In this document: piece by piece, positions 1 through 13,500 of the stretch
Layout: each line of letters begins with the position of its first letter
Numbering within the stretch: position 1 is the stretch's first letter
NCBI GenBank assembly: GCA_014549065.1
Contig: JACDOX010000607.1
Location: 62,001-126,000 of the forward strand
Direction: 5' to 3'
Source of the DNA: Cardinalis cardinalis
Taxonomy: Eukaryota > Chordata > Aves > Passeriformes > Cardinalidae
Length of the DNA: 64,000 nt
The notes under the pieces: model-generated
What the model was told of the DNA's origin: nothing
The model's database searches: none
What the model saw: only the letters and a program-made list of their open reading frames with translations
Program-made: the position numbers and the translations under genes

Positions 1-2040
1 AGAATTTTTATATTAGATGCATTTACTTAGCTGATTTACAGGAAGATGCAGGGAGGAGAGAGAGCAGTTACACCAAGCCTGGGACTGACCACAGTTAATG
101 AGTTGTGACCAAGACAGACATGAGCAGTTTCACAGCAAACAGATTTCCATTGTTCATTAGAAGTTAGAAAACTTTGCTGCTTAGAAAAATAGCAGCTGTA
201 TCCAATAAACTGACAGCTGCTGTTATCAATATTGCTTCTCAAGTCTTGACCCATTGCCCAGAAGTCCAATGGGTGACCTTGATCTCAATGGCTTGTGGTG
301 GGTAAAGCAATAGCTATAAATAATGCATTAAAAGTGTCCTTCCATGTTAGCAGGCTCACATTTGTCAGGCATTTCCATACTATTCTGGGCCACCTTTTAT
401 GGTGTTCTCTTAGCATGCTGTGCATTTTTCTTGAACGGCTTTAACATGGATTTATCCCTTCCTCAAATACAAATATATTAATTTAGACGTGTCTCTTCAT
501 CAAATGGGGCCTGAAAAAACAACAGTTGGTGAGTACAGTGGGGGAAGAAGAAACAGTTCAGGGATTTCACATAAAATGTTGGCATCTTTACTACTTTTTT
601 AAATGGTGTTTATTGTGAAAGAGCAACTTGCATGCTAATGGTGTTTTTCATGTAATTTGATGATTCCAAGTGTTTTAGAAAGCAGATAGTTGCATTCATG
701 AGAATACAGAATATCATTATAGGCAATTAGGCATAAGCAGGGATATGACTTGCTTTATGCACTCAGTAACTTTATCTGATCTCTTTATCATCAGATCATC
801 AAGAAGAGGCATAGAAGGTACCACAAGCAGACAACCTCTGCTCCAGTCCAGTATTACCAGCCCCTTAACCCAGCTTTCTCATTCACTCAAACCTCCCAGC
901 AATGGACACTCCACAATCCTCCTTGATACTCTACCTCTAACTCACTGTTAGAGGGTTTTCCCAAAAATTAACAGAAGTCAAATTCCTCAACTTACTGAAG
1001 TCTTCTTATTTGAAACTGATTTTCTTTAACAATTCTTTCCTAGTGCTGCTTTTCTCCTTCACCTTGTCTGCAAGACTTCCTAGTCAAAATCAAATTTGGT
1101 AGAGTTCCCCATTAATTTCTTTGTTCTCTTTCCATAAAAAAATAGTGTATCCCAACACAGTCTGATAAAATTTTGAACAGTCCCTATTGTTCAGCTACAG
1201 TCAATCCCTGACAGGTAAAGTTTCCTCTTAAAAGTGAGATACTGAATAACTTTTCTAGATTAAATCTGTATCCATCTGATCCTTCTGATGTGATAGAAAT
1301 TCCCTTGTTTTAATATAGATTTATGGTACACAACTACTCAATAAAACCTCCCTTTTATCTTTTTTGTTTTTTTTTTTTTTTAATGACCTTGAGGCTATCA
1401 AGAGGAATATTTTTCCTCATCTCTTAGACTGCTTTCCTATAGGCAACCTTTCATTCATATCTCATTTCCCTCTTTACTGCCATTCTGTCTTTGCTAAACA
1501 AACTCTGGCTTTCTATTTTAATGTTTGGTTTTGTTTGTCTTTACATAACTAGGATTGGTATTGGAACTTTGAGGCCCTGATTTTCCTCAAATTGCCTATG
1601 GCTTCCAGTGAGCCTGTGATGCCGCCTTCACCTCTCAGCCCCACTTCCATGCCCTTCTCCGGAGACTAGATCTCAGACAACATCCTTCATGGGGCTGAAG
1701 GACACAGAGATGTTTTCTGAACCTCCAGAAAGATCTCAAAACTAAGCAACACGATTCTAAGGGAATTTGGTTTTTAGCTTTGAAATTCGTGTCATATTTG
1801 AGAAAGGACCTTTGAAGCAGAGGTGTCCCCAAGAAGAGACAGCTCTGGAGACCATCAGTGCAGTGGGGTCTCTTCAACCCACAGCTGAGAGAGGTCCTGA
1901 AGCAGTGCTTGGAGTCAGAAAGAGCAGGAGATTCCTGAGGTACTTGCTGAGTCTTCATCCTCCTGCTATTAAGAGTGTTCACTCATAGCTGAGTTTCCAA
2001 ACTTAGAGTCAGGAAGTTGCTTCTTTGATGCCCTTGCTGA
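1..2040. other. non-coding sequence, no gene seen
   Basis: Nothing recognisable as a gene. The stretch is AT-rich, with a T-rich, pyrimidine-biased part at about 960-1560 that includes a T tract at 1359-1381. The few open frames here (up to about 115 codons) have no recognisable domain and overlap on opposite strands, as chance frames do. The piece at about 600-790 has the mixed TAAT/CAT texture often seen in conserved non-coding DNA, but I cannot show conservation. Confidence 0.7.
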
Positions 2041-2074
2041 ACCTTTTTTTTTGTTTAAAAAAAAATCCCAACCA

Positions 2075-2084
2075 NNNNNNNNNN
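2075..2084. other. 10-base assembly gap beside an A tract
   Basis: Ten N bases lie directly before a run of 19 A and an A/C-rich tail (2085-2120). A T-rich and A-rich stretch also precedes the gap (2043-2065). The gap is most simply a homopolymer that the assembler could not size, so its true length is unknown. The two open frames spanning it are artefacts. Confidence 0.95.
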
Positions 2085-2120
2085 AAAAAAAAAAAAAAAA
2101 AAACAACAACCCACCAAAAA

Positions 2121-5100
2121 CTATTATTGGTTTTGAGCAAGATTTCAAGCAATGCTATGAGTACAAGGCACCTTTCTTTCCCAGAAGTGCCAAAGAAAAC
2201 GTCTTGATATAATGCACAGTTACAGAAGAATCCTTTTTGGTGCCTAGAAACCAAGACAAATTTGGAGTGTCTTAGCAGCTGGGATGTGTTTCCCACCAAC
2301 CTGCTAAAGTTTTTTGAAGCATAAAATCATCAAGGGCCAACACATGGAAAGAGTCATTCCAGTGAGACACTAACCAGGGCCTTCTGGCACAGGACAAGTG
2401 ACAGAGACACAGCCCAGGACTGTAGGAATCCCCATGTTGTCATAATCTATAAACAAGAAGTTTTGGGAAAGTTTCCAAGATTCTTTGCCATTTTCATATC
2501 AGCAGCACAAGTTGCCAGGAGAGACTTCTCTGCTTTTTCCAGTGCCTATCAACACACAGCATGTGTCCCAGCTTCTTCACTGGGAAATTCAAAGTGAAAT
2601 CGTGAGAGAAACCACATAGTCTTATACATGATAGAGAGCTTTCTGTAGGCATGAGAAGAAACACTGTCTCAGCTACTAAAAAGCCATTTAGATTAATTAA
2701 GGGGCAGTAAATAACCCTTAAACTTCTATAAGTTTAGGACCATGCTGGATAACCAAGAGCTAATTCTAGGCAGGGAAGTTGATGGCCCCAAGATTAGGTG
2801 ATCTGTACTTCTTTTCAGATTTGTGCACATTTTAGCAAGTGTTTAACCATCCTCTATAAAGAGGATCTCTTGATAAGTGCAAGTATATTAATTCACTTTT
2901 CTAGGCTCTACTTCCTATAAGAGAACAAAGGTCTTCATTGTATGGTACAAGTGCATCTGTTGGTAGCAACAGCTAGACTTCAGGTAGACATTGAATCATG
3001 AAGTGATGATAAAATGTGACATAGTTATCAGCACAGTTCTTAAGCTAATTGCTATTTTGGATAGGGACATTCTACCTTGCATCATGAACAGCAATTCCAA
3101 ATTGCTGTTGGGACACCCTATCAAAAAGAGGAATTTTTCCCAAATTGGAAAGTATATTTAAGGTATGCTATATTCAGTCAGCAAAACAAATGCCTGTATA
3201 ACCAAATAATCACTCAAAATCACAGAAGCTGAAAATATCTCAGATATTGTAGACATTTCAGTCAAAGATAAATTTTAAGTCATAACCAATAGTACACTAC
3301 TTTTAAACCATATGTTAACATTTGATATTGAAAAAACTTACAAAACATGCTATTTTGGAATTGATCTTAAAAACTTATAATCAATGTTTCCAGCAACTTG
3401 ACCTTCTTCACCTCAGCTGGAATGTCATGTCATACAAATGCAAGCACAGTTTTAGCTATAATACCACTGGCTCTTTCACTGCTGATTATGCTTTCAGTAG
3501 ACACAGAGCCCATGGACAGCGTATGTATCTCAAGTATATTTAATTTTCTAACACATGGTGAACAAGCATGAATGCAGTTCTTTAGTCCTGACCTTTCAGT
3601 AAGCCAGTTTAAACACCAGTGAGTGTCATGCACCTTGTTTTCTGAGGACAGAAGTTATGTTCAGCTGAACAGTGTAACAGAGGCCTTGGAGATAAGTGGC
3701 GTGTGCCAGACAATACCTTTACATTATGAATTACAATACACAACACTTTTCTGAAAAACGGCTTTATGCTTCTCTATGCCAGTACCCAGCCAAATAAAAG
3801 TGCACTGTCACTACTGCAGCTACCAAATTTAATTAATTAGTCCCAGCCAAACATAAAACCAGGGGATTTGAGCCCTGAAGAGCACTGGGGAAACACAATT
3901 CCCTGATGCAGCTGCTGGGTACTGCTGCCAAGTGCCCAGTCAGTATGGGCAGTGGCACTGAAGGCAGGGAGGGAGCCTGGCCCCTCAGCACAGCATCCTC
4001 AACTTCACCCAGACCAGGGACCCCTCCGAGCCCAAGTGTTCAGATGGATCTTTATTCCAAAAGAGGCCAGCTGCACTACAAACCTCCACAATTTCTTCAT
4101 TTGTGTGGTGGTACTCTCCAGCCTATTGCCCTTTTCTTGTTTCTTTCAGGCTTCACACAACCAGGATTGGCAGGTCTTGGATGGCTTAGTGCTAGGTAAA
4201 AGATAGGAAAAAACCCTGATTCACTGGCCCAGCACCACACCTCCTTAGCTTCAAATAGCCTTTACAACACATAGGTAACTACTGTGGCCACCAAAAGTCT
4301 CTGTTTTCTAATTTCAAGTGTAGATTTTTCCAGAACATGATAGCTCTCACTCAAACTTATTAGATTTATAGGCACACATGAATAGAGGGCACATGCAACC
4401 TTGAGAGCTGAAGCTGTCCAAAGTTACCATTTTTATCTATGTTGAACTTGAGATGCCAATGAACTCGTTTGGAGGAGTTATTTTGCTGTCTTTCTTTCCT
4501 GCCAAGCTTAACCTCCAGCCCTTGCATTGCCCCTGCCAAGCACACACACAAGAACATTTTTCTTTCAAGTTTCTGTGTCTGCCCTGACACTTCCACTCCT
4601 GTGCTTGTGTGCTGCAGGATGTTCAGGGCATCACACTCACCATATGCAACTGCCCACAGAGAGATGAGGACATGGCCAGCAGCTGCCAGGAAAAGTGACA
4701 TTCTCTTACACTGATGTGACATTTAATCCAAGGCTCAATTAAATGAATGGCACGATATTTATTAACTAGCTGAGCCACCCTACAACAGCAGAAGTTGGCG
4801 GCAGCTGTGACAGCCTGTGAACCGGTCCAGGAAACTGGCTGGGGGTTTCTGAGGAAGAAAACCACTGCCAAATTTCAGCATCTTCCCAATAAGTTGTTTT
4901 CCTTTACCAGGTGTTGCTACCTCATGGTGTCATCAGCAGAGCAGGCAGTGAGCCCCATTCCTGGATGACTGCTTCCTTCAGATTTGTGGGGGAGGAGAGA
5001 GTCAGCTGTGCCTGCTGTTCTGCAATGCAGTAGTATGTGACAAAGAACACTGGGGGACACCACTGGGGGAACAGTCCCCACAAGGTGGCCCATCCCAGCT

Positions 5101-5150
5101 CTGACTCGCCTTTCCTGCGACTCTAGGGAAGTCAGTCCTGGCTATAAGAA
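2121..5150. other. non-coding sequence, no gene seen
   Basis: No supportable gene. Composition is ordinary AT-rich avian non-coding DNA with a somewhat more GC-rich part at about 3900-4200 and 4480-5130. Overlapping short frames on both strands carry no family signature. Confidence 0.65.
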
Positions 5151-5164
5151 AAGCCTAGATATAA

Positions 5165-5235
5165 ACATACACACACGCGTATATATATATTTACATTCAC
5201 ACACTGATACCTACATATGTGTGTATATATATAGG
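5165..5235. repeat. compound CA/TA microsatellite
   Basis: Alternating purine-pyrimidine DNA: short (AC)n, a CGCG, (TA)n, then (TG)n and (TA)n again, interrupted by about 25 bases of less regular sequence. Such tracts are length-variable. The TA and CG alternation could adopt non-B structure, but no function is implied. Confidence 0.8.
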
Positions 5236-5240
5236 CATGA

Positions 5241-6916
5241 CAGAGAGATATGATGTAGCTGCACAGAATTCAGCATATCACAGCTTTTCCATTTGAGCAG
5301 TGTACAGTGAAAGGATTTTATTGGATTATTCTTTTTTTTTTCTTGTGTAACCTTGCCGCTGTAGACAGGAGCGGCTTGGGGGAGGGGAAGGATGCCCAGA
5401 GGCTACTTCTTCAAGCTGGGGTGCTGCTGCCATCTAGTGAGGTGCGTCTGTCCAGGGACACACACATACACACAGGCAAGGAAGGTGTGGGGACACCTTT
5501 CTGTTTTCCAGGTAATGCCNGGAGCATCGTGCCACTCTGAAATTCAAGGGGCAGTCTGGAGGCTGAGCCGTAGGATAACATGGCATACAGCAAAAGTGCT
5601 CGTCTCCCATAGGGAAGCCTGCACTACTGCCAGGTTACAGCCTGTGTGGAAGCAGTTTGTTAGGATGGTTCAATAAGGCTGTATCAGATTCTGCTAATGC
5701 CTGAACATTATCACTTCAGAGCAAATATATGGAGCCATCAGTTCAGATTTTACTTGGGATCAAACTATGAACATGACAGCAATTGGAGCCTTGTGTATGA
5801 ATTGTCACAGGAGACCCCAACCCTTGTGAACAGTCTGCTGCCTGACAAAGGTAGCGCTGAAATGCAGCTTCCCTTCACAGACCACTTCCACAGGGAATAA
5901 AGGACTCTTTCCACACACAAGCCAGCTCTTTTCTGACCTACAGAAGTTTCCTACAGTTTTAAATCACTCTGCAACAGTCAGGAATAAAAAGCAGATGAAG
6001 AGCCAACAAAATGCAAAGTGCACTAGCTACCAGCTTCACTCGCAAAAAGATTTGTGATTCATATGTCTTATCCCAGTGTTGCCATCTGATTGGATTGCAG
6101 GGGTTCCGTACTCTTGTCTCCTTATCACAAAAGCTTCATACCTTCTTGGTATTTCTTGTGGGCAGTTCCTCAGAACACTGACTCTTACTCACAAAGCAGC
6201 CAACTAACTCCAGTTCCCATCTCAACCAGCCACCCCACTCTTTTATAGCACTCTTCTTCTCATGGGTTACAGCTGTGGCCTGTCAAAGCCAGGCCTAATC
6301 TTTGATAATTGGCCCAGCTGAAACTCCTTAGGGGTAAGATTACTTTCTACACTATCTTTATTTTCTTATATTCTATCCCCTTACATCCCAGCACTGGAGG
6401 AACAGAGTATCTCAGAAGAGAGGGCACCAGTCTTGGTGGTCTCCATGTCATATCACATGAGGACACTGTAATCTTGCAAAGCCATCCCATCCACACAACC
6501 TTCTTGTGGCCTCTCTCCTGGACTCAGTGGCCCACTGCAGAGATAGATGGGAAAGTCTGGAAAGAAGCCCAAATATACCAGTTTAGTAAAAGGAACAAAT
6601 GGATGGCACCCCAATGTGTGAAGTCAGGAAGGATGTTAGTTTTGAAGCTATTGAATTAAAGCTACAGAGGAAAGTAACAGGTCAGAGCATTTGAAGTGCT
6701 TGTCTGAGAGCTCTGCTTCAACCCGTGGCACTTCAAATCTGTTCCTCCACAGGGAGTCCTAGACACATGGTTATCTTATGATGCAGACATTTGGCATATT
6801 TTCCTAAATATGCTGAAAGACCTAAAGATGATACTGTAAAATGTATTTTTCTAAATTGTCTGAGAACTGATGGAAAAAGAAAGAATTTAAAGTGGTTTCT
6901 TAATTACTATCCATGG
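5241..6916. other. non-coding sequence, no gene seen
   Basis: No gene found. It contains one ambiguous base (5520) and one CTCF-like motif listed separately. The longest open frame (about 116 codons near 6309-6659) has no recognisable domain and no plausible splice context. Confidence 0.65.
5428..5440 (-). promoter_or_regulatory. CTCF-like motif (candidate)
   Basis: The plus strand reads TGCCATCTAGTGA. Its reverse complement is close to the common CTCF core variant CCACTAGATGGCA and differs only at the first base. Identification is by eye against the known core. A single motif of this length can occur by chance in 64 kb, so this is a candidate only. Confidence 0.35.
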
Positions 6917-6921
6917 CTCAT

Positions 6922-7500
6922 TGTGTTGGTTTTGACTGTGAGAATGATAATTTTCTCCATAGCAGCTTGTATGGGGCTGGGTTTTGGATCTGCATTGGAA
7001 ACAGTGTTGATAACACACAGAAGTTTTCATTATTGCTGAGCAGCACTTAAATAGCACCAACACATTTCTGGCTTCTCCTACTGCTCCTCCAGGGGGCCAG
7101 GGATGTGCAAGAAGCTAGGAAGGGACACAAGGAGGACAGCTGAGCCCAATTGACCAGAGGGATATCCCATACCATATGGCATCATTCCAGTATATAAAGC
7201 TGAGTGAAGAAGGAGTATGTTCAGAGGGATGGTGTTTGTCTTCCCAAGCCACAGTTCCACATGATGGAGCCCTGATTCCCTGGGGTTGACTGAACATCTG
7301 CCCATTCATGGGAAGCAGTGAATTATATCTTTTTTAGCTTGCTTGTGTTCATGGCTTTTGCTTTACCTCTTAAAGTGTCTCTATCTCAACCCAGGAGTTT
7401 CCTCACTTTTACTCTTCCATTTCTCTCCTCCCTCCCACCATGAGGTGAGTGCATGAGCAGCTGAGTGATTCTAGTTGCTGACTAGGGTTAAACCACAGCA
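6922..7500 (+). mobile_element. solo LTR, ERVL-type endogenous retrovirus
   Basis: This 579-bp element starts with TGTGTTGGTTTTGAC and ends with GGTTAAACCACAGCA, the TG..CA ends of an LTR. It is flanked by near-identical 5-bp repeats, CTCAT (6917-6921) and CTCAC (7501-7505), as expected for a target-site duplication of a class III (ERVL-like) retrovirus that has since taken one mutation. A TATA box (TATATAAA) lies at 7191-7198, which fixes the plus orientation. No canonical AATAAA is seen downstream of it. From memory, the body matches the abundant songbird ERVL LTR family: the stretch before the TATA box with GGGATATCCCATACCATATGG, and the CTCAACCCAGGAGTTT block near the 3' end. There is no gag or pol sequence on either side, so this is a solo LTR left by recombination. 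The decayed duplication suggests it is not among the youngest insertions. Confidence 0.9.
7086..7099 (+). promoter_or_regulatory. CTCF-like motif inside the LTR (candidate)
   Basis: CCTCCAGGGGGCCA matches the CTCF core CCACCAGGGGGCGC at 11 of 14 positions, including the central CCAGGGGGC. It lies inside the ERVL-type LTR about 90 bases upstream of its TATA box, so the element may have brought it in. Identified by eye only. Confidence 0.4.
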
Positions 7501-7505
7501 CTCAC

Positions 7506-10500
7506 CAACTTTGAGACTTAAAAGTCTTCCAGGAGTTCTTCCAGTCTTCCAAAACTTTCTGTAACCTGGATCAAAGTGAAGCCATTCAGCAGCCTTCTGC
7601 TCTTGCATTATGGACTCCCCACTGAGTGACCTGATCTGGTTTGATGGGTCTGAACCATGCAGACTGATGTTTTAGAGACGTCTATCTTTTGGTTTGCACT
7701 TGGAAAATGGGTCTTCTAAGAAAATATTCTTTTTCAGTTTCATTCCTCTTTTCTCAAGCTCATTAAGATGCTGGGATAAGAGAGCTCTTAACTTGCCCAA
7801 GAATTTACTTTTATATATGTATATGTGTGGAATCAGTCTTGTGCTCTGATCCTGGAAGAGCTTATGAAGATTTAGCCTCATGCCTTTAGCCTAGCACCTA
7901 TTAACTTTATGACAAGATTATGCAGTTATGTAGATCTTTGCAGGACTTGTCACTGCATTTTGTTAAGTAAAGCAGCTAAGGCAGTCTTGCTATGATATTG
8001 TAGAAAAATATTTGTGAGTACCAACTACCTTCTGGCCAAAGAAAATGTTAGAAAATCATGACATGTTCACTGACAGCTATCAGACTTTTTCCCCTGGAAA
8101 GATTTAATAAAAATCCACAGTCTAATATTCAAGTTTCCCGTAAATCAACCAGTCAAGCAATAGTTTCTATTCTATCCAACANGAGTGAGAAATCACATCC
8201 CTATCTGAATAAGGCACTATAGATGATAACATTTGAAGCAAACTATTTCCAAACCTTTATCAGACTGAACAATATGCTGAGAACAGATGGCACTCACCCA
8301 GAATAAAACCACTCTAAAACCTGGACAGAGCTGTAATGTTTTTAAAAAACAAGAAATGAGGACTGCTTTCAGAGCAAAAATTTTAAGGCTGGTCTTCTGC
8401 CAGACCCCTGGAGTAGGTGATTCCAAATTAGAGATTAAATATAAACAAGACTTTGCCCTCAAAGTGCATCGCTTTGCATGGTTGCATCGCTCTCTACTAT
8501 AATGGGACTTACTGTCTGGACCAGGCAGAGGATGAACTCATTGAGTGCTGGAGTGAGTGAAAGGGAGTGAAGAAGGAAAATTATTGGTAGAGTCATCAGG
8601 CTGTCAGACAGAAATGGCTTTTTGCCATCTGAGGCATGAGGAATTTGGTCCAGAAAAGCAAAGAATCTGGTTTAGCCTCAGTGCAAAAACCTAGATTTCC
8701 ATTTGACCTTCTAGAGACCTTCACAGCTCCTTCACTGATTTTCTTCCCTTCTCTCTCTATCCCACCAAGCCACCCTCATGCTGTACCATGAGCTATTCTG
8801 TGCACAGTTTAGCACCTACAAAAGAGCCACAACCAGCACACACACCACAGAGGAGAGGCAGGGGATGTAACTCACCACTAGGAATAATTTATACTTAAAG
8901 CCTAAGTGCAAAGAGATCAACGCTGAGGCCTGTCAAGATACTGCTACTGTTTGTTGCCCCAGACCAAGCAGCAGCACTGTTGTTAATCTTTGCCACAGGA
9001 GGCACGTACTATATAACATTATGAGCAATCCTCACATGCTTTCTAAAAGGAGGAGATCTTAAAAAAAAACAAAAAAAACCCCCAAAAAGCAGAGGAAAAT
9101 AGAAAGGTAGGACAGTAAAAAGAAACACAATGAAACAAACATGCAGCTAAGAGCCATCTTATCCTGCTATATCTGCCCTCCCCTCTAGACANCCCTATGG
9201 AGCTATTTTAGTAAGTTTGGCTATTCATTATATTGTAAGCCCTGCTGCTTGATTTATTGGGTCTTGGTTGCCTCAAGGAGTGAGAAAATCTCTCTCCCTT
9301 CTCAGCTTAGAACAGAAGAAAGTTTTATTACCATCTCTGTGGTGCCCCCTGGTCCTTTCTTAGTGATGCTATTTCTGGCACAGACTGATTGAAAAGCGCT
9401 TCTGTCCCCCACATGGCTGCCAGTTTGACACTTTTTGACATTTCTAAAAACTCATGCTCTTCCTGCCAACTCCCTGTTGCTTTCTGAACCTTTTTAATCC
9501 TGAAGAATGCAAACTAATCTACTGAGAGAAAGAAGCTGGTCCTGGGAAGCAGAGCCGGCAATGTCAGAGTGGTAGAAATGATAAATTTACCTGCTAGGGA
9601 AAGAGAGCCAACACAGGAGAGGGGCTGTTAAGAAACGTCGCTGACACTGTGGCCAGTTAACACTATCTACTGTAAAAACACATGGAGTATATTATTAAGC
9701 AGAACTGTGTAATATCTTCTTTAAAAAAAGAATGCTTTGGAGGCAAACACAAAGCATGGTTAATCAAGTGGAATAAAGCAGTGGTCCCTGAGGGAGACTT
9801 AAACTACTTAGATCTAAGTATAGCTAATAAAAGTTAGCAATTCAAGAGTTTCCAAAAGGCTTTATTAGTATTATTGTTGTGTCACGCCTGATCTTTTGAA
9901 TGCAAAGGTCAAAGAGCCTAACGTGTGCTAAGCTGATAGACTTATTTTCCAAGAGTACTCTATATAAGCAGAGAACATTAGCACCCCAAAAGACCCCCTC
10001 TTCCNTCATCTCACTTTCCACCCTGTACAATTACTTTTCAGAAGGCCTCCTCATTCCAGAAAGAAAGAGACAAAATTTCTGTTCTTATCATAACACTATA
10101 AAACAATAGACTCCTGGTTTTAGCAGAGTCTCTTTTCATATTTCTTTACCTTGTTCCATTCACAATGATGCATTTAAAACAAATGTCCTCTGTTGTTTCT
10201 TTGTAGTCATAGCTCTTTACAGACACAAGGCTACCTTCAGCCAGGTAACCAGGCATCTAAAGACAACACTTTCCATCTAGGCTACAGGCAGCAAAATGCA
10301 ACAATGGTTTACCCTCAAGTATGTAGGACTACTAGCAGGGAGCCCAGTTTAAAGGAAAATGAGCTGTAGTACACGCTGGCGATAAGTGGGGTTCTGAGCA
10401 CTTCAAAGCCATACTTCCACGTGTCTGGTTCTCTTAATTCGTTACTCTAACATACTGGAAGCAGACACGTTCCCTTCATACTCAAATATTTCCTGTTGAC

Positions 10501-13500
10501 CATTCCTGGCTGGAGCTGGCTGCTCAGCATCCTTCCAGCCCAAGCACGCCTATCCCCACCCCAGCATGGTTCCTCCTTGGCAGCATTCAGAAAACTTTAC
10601 ATTCATTGGAATGTAACTGGGGTAATGATAAGATTCCCTAAATACCACCTGGGTTTCATTGCTGTTTCAACATGTCAGACGCATTTGACTGGTAAAAGCC
10701 CAGAAGTGCAAGGATTCAGGAGAAATTGGGCTGTTCAGTTCTGACTATAAGCAGAATATTTGGTGATCAGACAGTCTGACACTATTTTTTTTATTCTGCC
10801 TGCATAGTAGAAAAATGGATTAGACATTGACATTTCAACATAACAGTTGTCAAAAATAACTTAGAAAATGCATCACTAAGAAAATAAAAGTTTCTTTTAA
10901 GTGAAAGATTCACCATTTCTCTGGCTTGATGAACAATACACCAGCAAAGAGCAGAACTCAGCCTTCAACTAGCTTTTTTGTTCCTACCAAAGGGCAAGAC
11001 TGAGAAAAAATGCAAAGACACCAACAATGGCAATCCATACAGTGAATACTTTAGATGACATCCTGGGATAGCTTTAAAATGGGATTTATATGTATTTTCT
11101 TTGACATTTGACAGCATATATTCCAGTACAACATGGAGGTTCCCTTCCATGAAGTATTAGTTTATGAGAAAATCTCCTACAAGAAAGTGAATTAAAAAAA
11201 ACAAAACTGTTAAGTAACAGGAAACTAATTCTTAGCTTGGTTCCATCTGTGTCCATCAAAATCTTCACTTTTTCTTACACTCTTCTCTGTGGCAGGTCAC
11301 GTCTGATGCAAAATCTAGAACACTGCCATTGAAAACTGTACAAATTGAAATAAAGTCTAAAGATCTAACTTCAACGACCTTCCATTTTACATAGCCCAAG
11401 AAGAGCTATCTATCTGACTGCTCTGTATGGTGTAGAAGTCTATGCACCATTGCCATCTGGCCTGGAAAGGGAATTTGACACTGGAGCTGCAGCAGCAATG
11501 AAAGGTGCTAGCAGTGCTGCTTACTGTGGTTAATATTAGTAATTCAGTTCCATTAAGCTGAAATGTACTGGATTCATTAGAAACATGAAATGTATAGTAA
11601 AACTCCAAACACTGCATTCTCTGCCTGTCAGATTAATAAATTCTATGAAGTTGCATTAAACGTCTCAGGTTAACTAAGGAAGAATAGCACAGAAAAGGAA
11701 GCAACTCAGGGGAAAAACAATTCAAGAAGAATGCATCCAAAGAACATAGCATGACCCACAGGATTTGCAAAACTCTCCCTTTAGCAAAGCATCCAACATA
11801 CATTTGACCTACTTTACATACAAACACTGGGATTTTGATGGTCTCTCTGTCTCAAGATGTCTTTTAGCACTGCAGGGAATTTTACCCATGTACCACAGGA
11901 CCCGCTGAAAACTAGCTTAAACATGCAAGGGCTAAAAGCAGAGTGGAGAGTTTCACTGGCACAACAGTGAACTCAGGAACTAAACCTGGAACTTTACAGC
12001 ACAAGGTTCAGTTGTCAGCTCTATCACTGGCATGTAATGCCACTCCAGGGACTTTCTACCTCCTTGTGCATCCTTCCTGAGCTAGGAGCTTATGAGAAAG
12101 ATGATCTCCTCCCATGTCTAGCACAATTCAGCTCTGATACCAAGGGATTGGTGTAATACAAATAAAAATGGAGATATGTACAATCACTCTTTAAGGCCAT
12201 CTCCAAATCTTTTGAGATTAGGATGGCTTCTCCTCCCTCAGGCAGGCAGGATACTCTTAATCTGTGTCCTATTGCTGCGAAGCACACATTTCCTTTAGGA
12301 AAAAGAAGATACACCTTCAGCAAATCTAGAAATATCAGNCTGTCATTGGGAGGAAACAGGTGTGTTGCAGAACGTCATGAAACAGCTTTCTCCAGCAGAG
12401 CTTTCCAGAGGCATCCCTAAGTGAGGGACAGGGGGAAGAAAGCTCTCCCATAGGTAACCTTTTAAAAGGGCATACTGGCAGTCGGAAGGCATTTGACTTT
12501 TGGAGGTCCTTGAGTCCCACAGCCAAAATCCCTCTGCTTATTCTTCTCAGACAGAGAGCTCAGTATGTGAAAGAGTGCTTTAATTATGGGTAAGGGTAAA
12601 AGCCTGGTTTTAACAAGTCAGTGGTGAAACTCCCCTCAACTTCTCAAAGGCATTTCTAAGTTGCAGTGTTGGTTTTTGTTTTCAAGTTTCTGATTTTTTT
12701 TTTAACTTTTCCTTCTGAAATGTAGGTTTGGAAGGATGTGTGAAGCTCGCTACAATTACCTGTGACCTATATAATACATACAGTAGGTTCTTATCATATA
12801 CTAGTGCGTTATTCTCACTATTTCCCCCTCTCCTAAAGGGTACAGGGGATGCAGTTTGGAGACAAAACTTCCATTTCAATTTTCATGTTATTGCCACACG
12901 GGTCCCCCAGGGTCATTTTGTCTTTGAATATAGAAAATTAAAATTCTTATCTCTCTGGCCATGCATCCTGTACGATTTGAGTCCGATTCCAGACTCCCTG
13001 ATACTTTTTATGCTGCACATGTAGCGGAACTGCAGAACTGAGTTTCTCAGCTCATATATCCTCTTTTGTCCAGACTAATACACTAAAGTCACAACTACCA
13101 CAGCCCCTTTCCTGACTTTACATAGTGGCAGATTAGGGGGCCCAGAAAATCCATTTCACTCCACATCACTGTGACATGAAAATTTTAGACTGAGAGATAG
13201 TCTGCTGCACTCTGTGGTAAGATTTACACCTCACAATGGTTAGGACATTGAATATCCTTTGCCTGTGAATTCTTTTGATTTATCCTTTACCCACTGAGCT
13301 TTACAAGTTCTTCCTTTCCTACTAGTTGTCATTAATTAGCCTTGAAGCAAATTTTCCTTTAATTTCACCTTTATTTCCATTGTAATCACCACTCATANAA
13401 CAGCAGCCTCTTATTTTTTCATGCTTGATACACTTATATTGGAAAATGGGTTTATCTACAGAGTTACACAAACNATCATGATTTATAACAGTGTGTTTAA

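Noticed and set aside
3493..3521. REST/NRSF-like half sites (TTCAG and CCATGGACAGCG)
   Set aside because: The half sites are 10 bases further apart than in the canonical element and outside the usual expanded spacing.
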